NCBI RefSeq assembly: GCF_013410775.1
Contig: NZ_JACCFH010000001.1
Location: 2,852,001 to 2,916,000 of the forward strand
Length of the DNA stretch: 64,000 nt
Direction: 5' to 3'
Source of the DNA: Sphaerotilus montanus
GTDB taxonomy: Bacteria; Pseudomonadota; Gammaproteobacteria; Burkholderiales; Burkholderiaceae_C
The position numbers and the translations under genes are program-made. Below the pieces are notes generated by a model that saw only the letters and a list, made by a program, of their open reading frames with translations, ran no database searches and was not told where the DNA came from. How positions within the stretch are numbered: position 1 is the first letter of the stretch; every line of letters begins with the position of its first letter. This document shows positions 28,488-36,837 of the stretch, one piece after another.

Positions 28488-29354
28488 ATGAACCCGACAC
28501 CAAAGAACGAATTGCTGCCCATCGGGCGCCCGCCGGCGCTGGTGGATCACGATTTCGAGTTGCTGCTGCAGGAGCCTTTTGCCAGCGCCTGGGAGACCCC
28601 GGCGCCGCCGGCCTCCCTGCGCGAGCGGCTGGCGCAGCGTCTGGCCGCATCGAGCGCGGTGTCGGCCCCGATGACCACCCGGCGCCACCGGCGTCTGCCG
28701 CGGATGGCCGTGGCCGCCGGGGTGCAGGTGCAGGACCTCTACCGCGCTGCCAGCGACCGTGCCCTGCGGCCGGGCGAGCCGCTGCGGGCGCGGCTGCTGG
28801 AGCTGGCGTCCGGTGCCACGGTGCCGGTGCAGGTGCTGGACGATGGCGCTGCCGCCGGGCGTTGCCACCGCGAGTTGCTGGTGCTGTCCGGCCGTGTCGA
28901 ACTGGCCGGCCAGACGCTGTCCCAGCGCGACTACCACGTCCTGCCCAGCGGCCAGCCGACGCCGACGCTGCATGCGGCCGAACACACGCTGCTCTTCTGG
29001 CGCGAATCGGCGCTGGAGGCCCTGCCGGGCGAGGCGGCGCACACCGTGTTCGACGCCTCGGCCGGATGGCCCGAACTCGCGCCCGGCATCCGGCGCCGCA
29101 TCCTCTGGCAGCGCGGCACCCAGGCGGCCATGCTCTACCACGCCGAGCCCGGCGCCATGCTGCCGCGCCACGACCACGGCCACGACGAGGAATGCCTGAT
29201 GCTGCAGGGCGAGCTGTTCCTCGACGACGTGCTGCTGCAGACCTTCGACTACCAGCTGGCGCCGGCCGGCAGCGAACACATCGTCACGCAGACCGACACG
29301 GGGGTCGTGATTTACGCGCACGGGGACATCGAACTGCATTTCCTGCGCATGTGA
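28488..29354 (+). CDS. ChrR-like cupin anti-sigma factor candidate
   Basis: A 288-residue protein with two cupin-like halves. The second (about residues 213-288) has the metal-binding pattern LPRHDHGHDEECLMLQGE and a downstream His in GSEHIV, as in ChrR. The first half (residues about 105-175) is degenerate with only HREL retained. The N-terminal region lacks the H-x3-C-x2-C zinc motif of classical ChrR anti-sigma domains, so sigma binding would need a different contact. Position directly after an ECF sigma gene supports an anti-sigma role. Confidence 0.78.
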   Translation: MNPTPKNELLPIGRPPALVDHDFELLLQEPFASAWETPAPPASLRERLAQRLAASSAVSAPMTTRRHRRLPRMAVAAGVQVQDLYRAASDRALRPGEPLRARLLELASGATVPVQVLDDGAAAGRCHRELLVLSGRVELAGQTLSQRDYHVLPSGQPTPTLHAAEHTLLFWRESALEALPGEAAHTVFDASAGWPELAPGIRRRILWQRGTQAAMLYHAEPGAMLPRHDHGHDEECLMLQGELFLDDVLLQTFDYQLAPAGSEHIVTQTDTGVVIYAHGDIELHFLRM

Positions 29355-29577
29355 CCGGTTGGCCGGGCGGGGGGAACTTTGCTGACCTTGACCAAGGTCA
29401 TGGACAAGCTTTCTCCGCGCAGCAAAATCCCTGCTGCAACGCCTTTGACGCCGAGTACCTGTCGGCCCGGCCTTCCCATCCTGCAACCGTCCGGCCCGCT
29501 GCCGGGTGCTGCGTATGCTGTCGGTCAATCAGAGAGCCGTTTCATCTCCAACCCCAGGCACCCCGAAGGAACCCAAC

Positions 29578-29880
29578 ATGACCATGCAACGCCGCGTCTT
29601 CCTGATGACTCTTGCCGCCTCCGGCGCCGTGATCGGCACCGCTGCCCAGGCGCAAGCCATGGTCGACGAGAAGGATCCCGCCGCCGCTGGCCTCGGCTAT
29701 GTGGCCGACGCCAAGAAGGCCGACGCGAAGAAGTTCCCCAAGTACGCCGCTGGCCAGAACTGCGCCAACTGCGCGCTGTACCAGGGCAAGGCCGGCGACA
29801 AGGCCGGCGGCTGCCCGCTGTTCGCCGGCAAGCAGGTGGCAGGCGCCGGCTGGTGCAGCGCCTGGGCCAAGAAGGCCTGA
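29578..29880 (+). CDS. hip: High-potential iron-sulfur protein (HiPIP)
   Basis: A 100-residue exported electron carrier with one [4Fe-4S] cluster. The Tat signal is MQRRVFLMTLAASGAVIGTA, cut after AQAQA. The four cluster cysteines are in CANCALYQ, GGCPLFAG and GWCSAW, the classic HiPIP spacing C-x2-C-x14-16-C-x13-C. It carries electrons in the periplasm, for example from bc1 to a terminal acceptor. A strong intrinsic terminator follows at 29911. Its place after the ECF sigma/cupin pair suggests it could be one of their targets. Confidence 0.95.
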   Translation: MTMQRRVFLMTLAASGAVIGTAAQAQAMVDEKDPAAAGLGYVADAKKADAKKFPKYAAGQNCANCALYQGKAGDKAGGCPLFAGKQVAGAGWCSAWAKKA

Positions 29881-29910
29881 TCAGTCGCCTGATCCCGTCC
29901 TGATCGACCG

Positions 29911-29954
29911 CGCAGCGGGTCCGGCCAGCGTGCCGCGACCCGCTGCGTCTTTTT
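29911..29954 (+). terminator. Intrinsic terminator after hip
   Basis: Arms CGCAGCGGGT (29911-29920) and ACCCGCTGCG (29938-29947) with a 17-base loop, followed by a T-rich tract (TCTTTTT). It lies 31 bases after the HiPIP stop and just before the amidase gene. Confidence 0.85.
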
Positions 29955-30000
29955 GCGCCACGTCTGTCGCAGAATGGCACCGAACCACCCCGGAGTGCCC

Positions 30001-31392
30001 ATGGCCGATCTGCACGATCTCCCCGCCACCGCGCTGCTGGCCCTCTACCGCCACGGCGATGTCTCGCCGGTGGAAGCCACCCGCGCAGTGCTCGACCACA
30101 TCGCCCGCTGGGAGCCGCACTTGCGCGCCACCTATGCGCTCGACCCGGACAGCGCGCTGCAGCAGGCGCAAGCCTCCGAAGCGCGCTGGCGCCGCGGCGA
30201 GCCCCGCGGTCTGCTCGATGGCGTGCCGGCGATGGTCAAGGAAAACATCGCCACCCGTGGCACCCCGACGCCGCTGGGTACTGCCGCGACCGTGCTGGCG
30301 CCCGCCATGGCAGACGCTCCGCCCGCGGCGCGCTTGCGCGAGGCGGGCGCCGTGCTGCTGGGCAAGACGACGATGCCGGACTACGGGATGCTGTCGTCCG
30401 GTCTCTCCAGCTTCCACCCGCTGACGCGCAATCCCTGGGACCTGACGAAGAACCCGGGCGGCTCCAGCGCTGGCGCCGGGGCGGGTGCGGCGGCCGGGTA
30501 CGGACCCCTGCACCTGGGCACGGACATCGGCGGATCGGTCCGCCTGCCGGCGAGCTGGTGCGGGATCTTCACGCTCAAGCCGAGCTTGGGCCGCATCCCG
30601 ATCCAGCCGCCGTACGCCGGTCGTGTCGCCGGTCCGATGACGCGCACGGTGGCGGACGCGGCCCTGATGATGCGTGTCCTGAGCCAGCCGGACTGGCGCG
30701 ATGCGACCAGCCTGCCGGCGCAGGACATCGACTGGGACGCGCTGGAGATCGACCCGCGCGGCCTGCGCCTCGGGCTGCAGCTGGACGCGGGCTGGGGCAT
30801 GGCGCTGGACGGGCAGGTGAGGGCGGTGATCGAGGATGCGGCGCGGCGCTTCGAGTCGGCCGGGGCCATCGTCGAGCCGATGCCCGCATTCATGACCCGC
30901 GAGATGGCCGACGGCATGGACCGCTTCTGGCGGATGCGCTCGTGGCTGGACATCTCGGCGCTGCCGGCCGAGCGGCGCGAGCGGGTGCTGCCCTACATCC
31001 GCGACTGGGTGGCCAGCGGCGCCGAGCTGAGCGCTGCCCAGGTGTTCCACGGCCACGGCCAGATGGCCGCGATGCGCGACGCGGCGGTGGCGGCGACGCA
31101 GCCCTTCGACTTCGTGCTCTCGCCGGTGGCGCCCTGCGTGGCGTTTGCCGCCGAGTGGGCCAGTCCGCTGAACGACCCGCAGCAGCCGTTCGAGCACATC
31201 GCCTTCACGCTGCCCTGGAACATGAGCGAACAGCCGGCCGCGTCGGTCAACGCGGGCTGGAACGATGCGGGGCTACCGATCGGGTTGCAGATCGTCGGGC
31301 GACGCCACGACGATCTGGGGGTGCTGCGGATGAGCCGGCTGTGGGAGCGGCTGCGCGGTGAGCCGCGCGCATGGCCACGTCCGCCTGCGTGA
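30001..31392 (+). CDS. Amidase (amidase-signature family)
   Basis: A 463-residue amidohydrolase. The Ser-cisSer-Lys triad is visible: Lys in GVPAMVKENIATRG (about residue 79), the signature GGSSAGAGAGAAAGYGPLH with the cis-Ser, and the nucleophile serine in GTDIGGSVRLPASWCGI. It hydrolyses carboxamides; the family also includes GatA, but the lack of gatB/gatC neighbours and the divergent C-terminus favour a stand-alone catabolic amidase. The ATG at 30001 directly follows the HiPIP terminator. Confidence 0.9.
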   Translation: MADLHDLPATALLALYRHGDVSPVEATRAVLDHIARWEPHLRATYALDPDSALQQAQASEARWRRGEPRGLLDGVPAMVKENIATRGTPTPLGTAATVLAPAMADAPPAARLREAGAVLLGKTTMPDYGMLSSGLSSFHPLTRNPWDLTKNPGGSSAGAGAGAAAGYGPLHLGTDIGGSVRLPASWCGIFTLKPSLGRIPIQPPYAGRVAGPMTRTVADAALMMRVLSQPDWRDATSLPAQDIDWDALEIDPRGLRLGLQLDAGWGMALDGQVRAVIEDAARRFESAGAIVEPMPAFMTREMADGMDRFWRMRSWLDISALPAERRERVLPYIRDWVASGAELSAAQVFHGHGQMAAMRDAAVAATQPFDFVLSPVAPCVAFAAEWASPLNDPQQPFEHIAFTLPWNMSEQPAASVNAGWNDAGLPIGLQIVGRRHDDLGVLRMSRLWERLRGEPRAWPRPPA

Positions 31393-31402
31393 TCCAGCCA
31401 TG

Positions 31403-31428
31403 AAAAAGGGTGGCGCCGGGCCACCCTT
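31403..31428 (-). terminator. Intrinsic terminator for mscL
   Basis: GGGTGGC and GCCACCC form the stem around a short loop; on the minus strand it is followed by TTTTT. It lies 25-50 bases past the mscL stop and also sits 3' of the convergent amidase, so it may act on both. Confidence 0.85.
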
Positions 31429-31452
31429 GAAACGACACGGCAGGTCGTTGTT

Positions 31453-31872
31453 TCAGCGCTTGAGTGCGTCGCGGATCTCGCGCAGCAGCACGACGTCCTC
31501 GGCCGGCGAGGCGGGCGGTGCCGGGGGAGCCGGCGGCTCTTCACGCTTCATGCGGTTCATGGTCTTGACCATCATGAAGATGATGAAGGCCAGGATGATG
31601 AAGTTCAGCGCGATGGTGATGAAGTTGCCGTAGGCGAGCACGGCACCGGCCTTCTTGGCCTCGACCAGGGTGGTCGCGGTCTGACCCGCCAGCGGGATGA
31701 AGCTGTTGGCAAAGTCCAGGCCGCCGAAGATCTTGCCGACGACCGGCATCACGATGTCGCCGATCAGCGAATCGACGATCTTGCCGAACGCACCGCCGAT
31801 GATCACACCGACGGCGAGGTCCATCACGTTGCCCTTGAGGGCGAATTCCTTGAACTCACTGGCCATGCTCAT
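31453..31872 (-). CDS. mscL: Large-conductance mechanosensitive channel
   Basis: A 139-residue MscL, the emergency valve opened by membrane tension on osmotic downshock. The N-terminal amphipathic helix and TM1 ([32 protein letters not shown]) and TM2 ([19 protein letters not shown]) are standard, followed by a proline-rich linker and the cytoplasmic helix ending [17 protein letters not shown] lies six bases before the ATG at 31872 and fixes the start. Confidence 0.97.
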   Translation of the reverse strand: MSMASEFKEFALKGNVMDLAVGVIIGGAFGKIVDSLIGDIVMPVVGKIFGGLDFANSFIPLAGQTATTLVEAKKAGAVLAYGNFITIALNFIILAFIIFMMVKTMNRMKREEPPAPPAPPASPAEDVVLLREIRDALKR

Positions 31873-32115
31873 GGGGTTTCTCCTGATTTCTGATTAAGCG
31901 CCTGACAACATGCCGTTACGCTGGCGTGAAGTATTACCGCCGTAAGTTATCTGTCAAGTCGGAATCTTGTGGTCCAGGCCTGTTGTTTTTGCCCCAGCTT
32001 AAGCGCGCCTGCTGTGGGGGAGCCTGTTGCCAGATGTGGAGAACCGGTGTGCCGCTGGGCTAGAATCAGGGGTTGTCCCCATCTCAGACCGGACCTTCTT
32101 TTCCCGAGGAATCAC

Positions 32116-32712
32116 ATGAGTGACCAGCAAGTCGACCAGGCCAAGCGGACGTGGCTGATCGCGTCGGGCTGCGCCGGCGCTGTCGGCGGTTTAGCGACTG
32201 CCGTGCCCTTCGTCAGCACCTTCACACCCTCCGAGCGCGCCAAGGCGGCCGGTGCCGCGGTGGAAGTCGATATCGGTGGCATCAAGCCGGGCGAGAAGCT
32301 CACGGCGGAGTGGCGTGGCAAGCCGGTGTGGATCGTGCGCCGCACCCCCGAGCAGCTCGATGCCCTCAAGTCGCTGGATTCGCAGATGGCCGATCCGAAC
32401 TCGGAGCGCAAGGCCTTCCCGATGCCCGAGTACGCCAAGAATGCCGGGCGTTCGATCAAGCCCGAGTTCCTGGTGGTCGTCGGCATCTGCTCTCACCTGG
32501 GCTGCTCGCCGTCGGACAAGTTCCAGTCCGGTCCGCAGCCCTCGCTGCCGGATGACTGGAAGGGCGGCTTCCTGTGCCCCTGCCATGGCTCGACCTTCGA
32601 CCTCGCTGGCCGTGTCTACAAGAACAAGCCCGCGCCGGACAACCTCGAAGTCCCGCCCCACATGTATTTGTCCGACACCAAGCTGCTCATTGGTGAAGAC
32701 AAGAAGGCTTGA
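32116..32712 (+). CDS. petA: Rieske iron-sulfur subunit of cytochrome bc1
   Basis: A 198-residue ubiquinol-cytochrome c reductase subunit. A single N-terminal helix (TWLIASGCAGAVGGLATAVPFV) anchors the periplasmic domain that carries the [2Fe-2S] cluster; ligands are in CSHLGC (about residues 134-139) and CPCHGS (156-161). It accepts electrons from quinol and passes them to cytochrome c1. It is the first gene of petABC; petB starts 17 bases after the stop. A TAGAAT -10-like box is near 32063. Confidence 0.97.
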   Translation: MSDQQVDQAKRTWLIASGCAGAVGGLATAVPFVSTFTPSERAKAAGAAVEVDIGGIKPGEKLTAEWRGKPVWIVRRTPEQLDALKSLDSQMADPNSERKAFPMPEYAKNAGRSIKPEFLVVVGICSHLGCSPSDKFQSGPQPSLPDDWKGGFLCPCHGSTFDLAGRVYKNKPAPDNLEVPPHMYLSDTKLLIGEDKKA

Positions 32713-32729
32713 AGGAACTGAGGTCCAAC

Positions 32730-34133
32730 ATGGCTGAATTCAAAGTCGCTCCCCCCGACGCCTCGGCAGGCGAGAAGCTGCTGACGTGGGTCGATAACCG
32801 CTTCCCCGCGTCCAAGCTGTACAAGGAGCACCTCTCCGAGTACTACGCGCCGAAGAACTTCAATTTCTGGTATTTCTTCGGCTCGCTGGCGCTGCTGGTG
32901 CTGGTGATCCAGATCGTGACCGGGATCTTCCTGGTCATGCACTACAAGCCGGATGCCGCACTGGCGTTCGCCTCGGTCGAGTACATCATGCGCGATGTGC
33001 CCTGGGGCTGGCTGATCCGCTACATGCACTCGACGGGCGCATCCGCGTTCTTCGTCGTGGTCTACCTGCACATGTTCCGTGGCCTGCTGTACGGCTCGTA
33101 CCGCAAGCCGCGCGAACTCGTCTGGGTGTTCGGCTGCGCGATCTTCCTGTGCCTGATGGCCGAAGCGTTCATGGGCTATCTGCTCCCCTGGGGCCAGATG
33201 TCCTACTGGGGCGCGCAGGTGATCGTGAACCTGTTCGCTGCCGTGCCCTTCGTCGGTGAAGACCTGGCCCTGCTGATCCGCGGCGACTATGTCGTCGGCG
33301 ACGCGACCCTGAACCGCTTCTTCAGCTTCCACGTCATCGCCGTGCCGCTGATCCTGCTGGGTCTGGTGGTCGCGCACATCATCGCGCTGCATGAAGTGGG
33401 TTCGAACAACCCGGACGGCGTCGAGATCAAGGCCAAGAAGGACCCGAAGACCGGTCACCCGCTCGACGGCATCCCCTTCCATCCGTACTACTCGGTGCAC
33501 GACCTGCTGGGCGTGACCGTGTTCCTGATGGTGTTCACCGCGATCATCTTCTTCGCGCCTGAATTGGGTGGCTACTTCCTCGAGTACAACAACTTCATCC
33601 CGGCCGACCCGTTCAAGACCCCGGCGCACATCGCCCCGGTCTGGTACTTCACGCCGTTCTACTCGATGCTGCGCGCCACGACCGACGACCTCGTCAACGT
33701 GCTGTGCGTGATCATCGGTCTGGCAGCGGTGCTGGCCGTGCTCAAGGGCCTGATCCCGGGCAAGGCCAAGCTGGCGGTGCTGGTCGGTGCCGTGGTGGCG
33801 GTCGCACTGCTCAAGACCTTCGACGCGAAGTTCTGGGGTGTGGTCGTGATGGGCGGTGCCGTGATCATCCTGTTCTTCCTGCCCTGGCTGGACTACAGCC
33901 CGGCCAAGTCGATCCGCTACCGTCCCGACTGGCACAAGTACCTGTACGGTGTCTTCGTGGTGTTCTTCTTCGTGCTCGGCTACCTGGGCATTCAACCGCC
34001 GTCGTTTGTCGGCACGCTGATCGCCCAGGTCGGCACGCTGTTCTACTTCGGCTTCTTCCTGCTGATGCCGTGGTGGTCGCAGATCGGCAAGTTCAAGCCG
34101 GTTCCCGACCGCGTGACCTTCCAGCCGCACTGA
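32730..34133 (+). CDS. petB: Cytochrome b subunit of cytochrome bc1
   Basis: A 467-residue integral membrane protein with the two-haem quinol-oxidising and -reducing core. Haem-ligand pairs appear in helix 2 (RYMHSTGASAFFVVVYLHMF) and helix 4 (FFSFHVIAVPLILLGLVVAH). The Qo motif PEW-like segment is present as AHIAPVWYFTPFYSML. The long C-terminal region with further helices is usual for proteobacterial PetB. It is between petA and petC in the canonical operon order. Confidence 0.97.
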   Translation: MAEFKVAPPDASAGEKLLTWVDNRFPASKLYKEHLSEYYAPKNFNFWYFFGSLALLVLVIQIVTGIFLVMHYKPDAALAFASVEYIMRDVPWGWLIRYMHSTGASAFFVVVYLHMFRGLLYGSYRKPRELVWVFGCAIFLCLMAEAFMGYLLPWGQMSYWGAQVIVNLFAAVPFVGEDLALLIRGDYVVGDATLNRFFSFHVIAVPLILLGLVVAHIIALHEVGSNNPDGVEIKAKKDPKTGHPLDGIPFHPYYSVHDLLGVTVFLMVFTAIIFFAPELGGYFLEYNNFIPADPFKTPAHIAPVWYFTPFYSMLRATTDDLVNVLCVIIGLAAVLAVLKGLIPGKAKLAVLVGAVVAVALLKTFDAKFWGVVVMGGAVIILFFLPWLDYSPAKSIRYRPDWHKYLYGVFVVFFFVLGYLGIQPPSFVGTLIAQVGTLFYFGFFLLMPWWSQIGKFKPVPDRVTFQPH

Positions 34134-34165
34134 TGCCTGCCCACGGACACGGAGCCCCGACAACC

Positions 34166-34945
34166 ATGAAAAAGTTCATTGCTTCCCTGCTCGTTGCGGC
34201 ATCGGCCTGTCTGGCCGTGCTTTCACCGGCACAAGCCAGCACCGACGGCATCGCCTGGGACAAGTTCCCGGTCGAGAAACTGACCGACACCACGGCGCTG
34301 CAGCGCGGCGCCAAGCTGTTCGTCAACTACTGCCTGAACTGCCACTCCGCTGCGTTCATGCGCTACAACCGCCTGCGCGACATCGGTCTGACCGAAGAGC
34401 AGATCAAGACCAACCTGATGTTCGCCACCGACAAGGTGGGTGACACGATGGCTGTCGCGATCGATCCTCGCCAGGCCAAGGACTGGCTGGGTGCTGCACC
34501 GCCGGACCTGACCGTGATCGCCCGCTCGCGGGCGGGTGCCAACGGCACGGGTGCAGACTACCTGTACACCTACCTGCGCACCTACTACCGCGACGAGACC
34601 AAGGCGACGGGCTGGAACAACCTGGCCTTCCCGCTGGTGGCGATGCCGCACGTGCTGTGGGAACTGCAGGGCGAGCGCCGCGCGGTCTTCGAGGAAGTGG
34701 CCGATCCGCACGATGCTGCCAAGAAGACCCACGTCTTCAAGAACTTCGAGCAGATCAAGCCGGGTCAGCTGTCCGCGCAGGATTACGACAGCGCGGTGGG
34801 CGACCTGGTGGCCTACCTGCAGTGGATGGGCGAGCCGGCACAGGGTTACCGCACCAAGCTGGGTGTCTGGGTCCTGCTGTTCCTGGGTCTGTTCACCGTG
34901 ATTGCGTGGCGCCTGAACGCTGCGTTCTGGAAGGACGTCAAGTGA
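34166..34945 (+). CDS. petC: Cytochrome c1 subunit of cytochrome bc1
   Basis: A 259-residue exported c-type cytochrome. The signal peptide is MKKFIASLLVAASACLAVLS, cut near AQAS. Haem c is attached at CLNCH (about residues 56-60); the sixth-ligand methionine is probably in PLVAMPHVL. A C-terminal helix (LGVWVLLFLGLFTVIAWRL) anchors it in the inner membrane. Last gene of petABC; a strong terminator follows at 34984. Confidence 0.97.
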   Translation: MKKFIASLLVAASACLAVLSPAQASTDGIAWDKFPVEKLTDTTALQRGAKLFVNYCLNCHSAAFMRYNRLRDIGLTEEQIKTNLMFATDKVGDTMAVAIDPRQAKDWLGAAPPDLTVIARSRAGANGTGADYLYTYLRTYYRDETKATGWNNLAFPLVAMPHVLWELQGERRAVFEEVADPHDAAKKTHVFKNFEQIKPGQLSAQDYDSAVGDLVAYLQWMGEPAQGYRTKLGVWVLLFLGLFTVIAWRLNAAFWKDVK

Positions 34946-34983
34946 TGTCCTGACGCCGCGCCCCGTCACGGGCCGGCGTCTGC

Positions 34984-35025
34984 CGCGCAGAGGTGCTTGA
35001 ACGCCTCTGCGCGATTTTCTTTTTC
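34984..35025 (+). terminator. Intrinsic terminator after petC
   Basis: Perfect 10-bp arms CGCGCAGAGG (34984-34993) and CCTCTGCGCG (35004-35013) with a ten-base loop, followed by ATTTTCTTTTT. It separates petABC from sspA. Confidence 0.92.
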
Positions 35026-35090
35026 CGAGACCGGATCACAGGGCTGTCCTGTGGTCTCTCTCCCTGATACGCCAAGGAGCGATCCCAGCC

Positions 35091-35705
35091 ATGATGGTGC
35101 TTTACTCCGGGACGACCTGCCCCTACTCGCATCGCTGCCGTTTCGTCCTGTTCGAAAAGGGCATGGACTTCGAGATCCGCGACGTCGATCTGTACGCGAA
35201 GCCGGAAGACATCGCGCTGATGAACCCGTACAACGAGGTGCCGATCCTCGTCGAACGCGAACTCATCCTGTACGAATCGCACATCATCAACGAGTACATC
35301 GACGAGCGCTTCCCGCACCCGCAGCTCATGCCGGGTGACCCGGTCGCGCGGGCCCGCGTGCGCCTGTTCCTCTTCAACTTCGAGAAGGAACTGTTCACCC
35401 ACGTGAACACGCTCGAGAACCGCAGCGGTGGCAAGCCCACCGACAAGGAACTCGACAAGGCCCGCTCGCAGATCCGTGACCGCCTGACGCAGCTCGCGCC
35501 GATCTTCCAGAAGAACCGCTACATGCTGGGCGACGACTTCTCGATGCTCGACGTGGCGATCGCGCCGCTGCTGTGGCGCCTGGACTACTACGGCATCGAG
35601 CTGTCGAAGAACGCGGCGCCGCTGCTGAAGTACGCCGAGCGCATCTTCTCGCGCCCGGCTTACATCGAAGCACTGACGCCGTCCGAAAAGGTGATGCGCA
35701 AGTAA
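35091..35705 (+). CDS. sspA: Stringent starvation protein A (GST-fold regulator)
   Basis: A 204-residue glutathione-S-transferase-fold protein that binds RNA polymerase rather than glutathione. The N-terminal thioredoxin-like domain has YSGTTCPYSHRCRFVLFEKG and the cis-Pro loop NEVPILVERELILYESHII; the C-terminal helical domain ends in FSRPAYIEALTPSEK. The position between petABC and sspB is characteristic of beta- and gammaproteobacteria. Either of the two adjacent ATG codons (35091, 35094) may be used. Confidence 0.93.
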   Translation: MMVLYSGTTCPYSHRCRFVLFEKGMDFEIRDVDLYAKPEDIALMNPYNEVPILVERELILYESHIINEYIDERFPHPQLMPGDPVARARVRLFLFNFEKELFTHVNTLENRSGGKPTDKELDKARSQIRDRLTQLAPIFQKNRYMLGDDFSMLDVAIAPLLWRLDYYGIELSKNAAPLLKYAERIFSRPAYIEALTPSEKVMRK

Positions 35706-35748
35706 GCGCAGACCGCCGATCCGCTGTTCACGCACGCCGCCATCTGCC

Positions 35749-36258
35749 ATGTCCATCGATTCTGATTCCCAGGGCACGTCCACGCGGCCCTACCTCGTGC
35801 GGGCCCTGCACGACTGGTGCACCGACAACGGCTTCACGCCGCTGCTGGCGGTGCACGTCGACGAATCGGTGCGTGTGCCGATGGAGTTCGTCAAGAACAA
35901 CGAGATCGTGCTGAACGTCAGCTTCGATGCGACCAGCGGTCTGCGTCTGGGCAACGAGTTCATCGACTTCAAGGCACGCTTCGGCGGCATTCCGCGTGAC
36001 ATCGCGGTCCCGATCGACCACGTGATCGCCATCTATGCCCGTGAAAACGGGCAGGGCATGGCGTTTCCGGTGCCGACCGAGCCGTCGACGCTGAGCAACA
36101 GTGCCGATGTCGCTGCATCGGCCCCGCCGGCTCCTGCCGCGACGGGGCTGCGTCTGGCCAGCGAACCGACGGTGGCCAGGCCGGACGGCGACGAACAACC
36201 TCCACCGCCGTCGGCCCCGCCGGCTGGCGGACGGCCGTCACTCAAGCGCATCAAGTGA
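35749..36258 (+). CDS. sspB: ClpXP specificity-enhancing factor SspB
   Basis: A 169-residue adaptor that delivers ssrA-tagged proteins to ClpXP. The folded domain (about residues 8-110) has VHVDESVRVPMEFVKNNEIV and GLRLGNEFIDFKARFGG, and is followed by a flexible Pro/Ala linker. The extreme C-terminus GRPSLKRIK matches the ClpX-binding motif (RPxLxxxK). It starts 43 bases after sspA and is co-transcribed with it. Confidence 0.94.
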   Translation: MSIDSDSQGTSTRPYLVRALHDWCTDNGFTPLLAVHVDESVRVPMEFVKNNEIVLNVSFDATSGLRLGNEFIDFKARFGGIPRDIAVPIDHVIAIYARENGQGMAFPVPTEPSTLSNSADVAASAPPAPAATGLRLASEPTVARPDGDEQPPPPSAPPAGGRPSLKRIK

Positions 36259-36298
36259 CGCAAGAGGCGCGGGTTTTTCATTACAATTCGCACCCCGT

Positions 36299-36374
36299 GC
36301 CGACTTAGCTCAGTTGGTAGAGCAACTGTCTTGTAAACAGTAGGTCATCCGTTCGATTCGGATAGTCGGCACCA
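36299..36374 (+). tRNA. tRNA-Thr (anticodon TGT)
   Basis: A complete 76-base cloverleaf with encoded CCA. The acceptor arms are GCCGACT (36299-36305) and AGTCGGC (36364-36370), discriminator A. The anticodon stem CTGTC... reads as ACTGT/ACAGT with loop CTTGTAA, anticodon TGT. The T arm TCCG-TTCGATT-CGGA is intact. It follows sspB by 40 bases. Confidence 0.96.
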
Positions 36375-36384
36375 CGGTCTCTCC

Positions 36385-36837
36385 ATGTCCCCCGCCATCC
36401 CTGTGACCCCGCCACGGCGCCCTGCGTGGCAGCGCGTGCTGTGGTTGATGGCCGGCGGAACCAGCCTCCTGCTCGGCATCGCCGGGATCTTCCTGCCGCT
36501 GCTGCCCACCACACCGTTCGTGCTGCTGGCGGCCGCCTGCTTTTCGCGTGGCAGCACCCGCTGCGAAGCCTGGCTGCTCGGCCACCCCCGCTTCGGCCCG
36601 ATGGTGCGGGACTGGCGCCAGCACCGCGCCGTGCCGCTGCGGGCCAAGCAGCTGGCACTGGTGATGATGGCCATCGGCTCGGTCACGGCCGCGTTCACGC
36701 TGCCGCGTCTGCAGTGGCTGCCGGCGCTGTGCTGCACGGCCGTGGCATGGTGGCTCTGGCACCTGCCGACCCGCGAGACCCTGCCGCAGCCTCAGGACGA
36801 AGGCGCCTCGTCGTCCGGGAACAGCGGCAAGGTCTGA
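36385..36837 (+). CDS. DUF454 (YbaN-type) membrane protein
   Basis: A 150-residue inner-membrane protein of the DUF454 family, function unknown. It has the signature helix LWLMAGGTSLLLGIAGIFLP and LLPTTPFVLLAAACFSRGS, then the conserved HPRFGPMVRDWRQHRAVPLRAK and two further helices. It begins 10 bases after the tRNA, and its last 46 bases overlap the convergent dinB. Confidence 0.88.
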   Translation: MSPAIPVTPPRRPAWQRVLWLMAGGTSLLLGIAGIFLPLLPTTPFVLLAAACFSRGSTRCEAWLLGHPRFGPMVRDWRQHRAVPLRAKQLALVMMAIGSVTAAFTLPRLQWLPALCCTAVAWWLWHLPTRETLPQPQDEGASSSGNSGKV

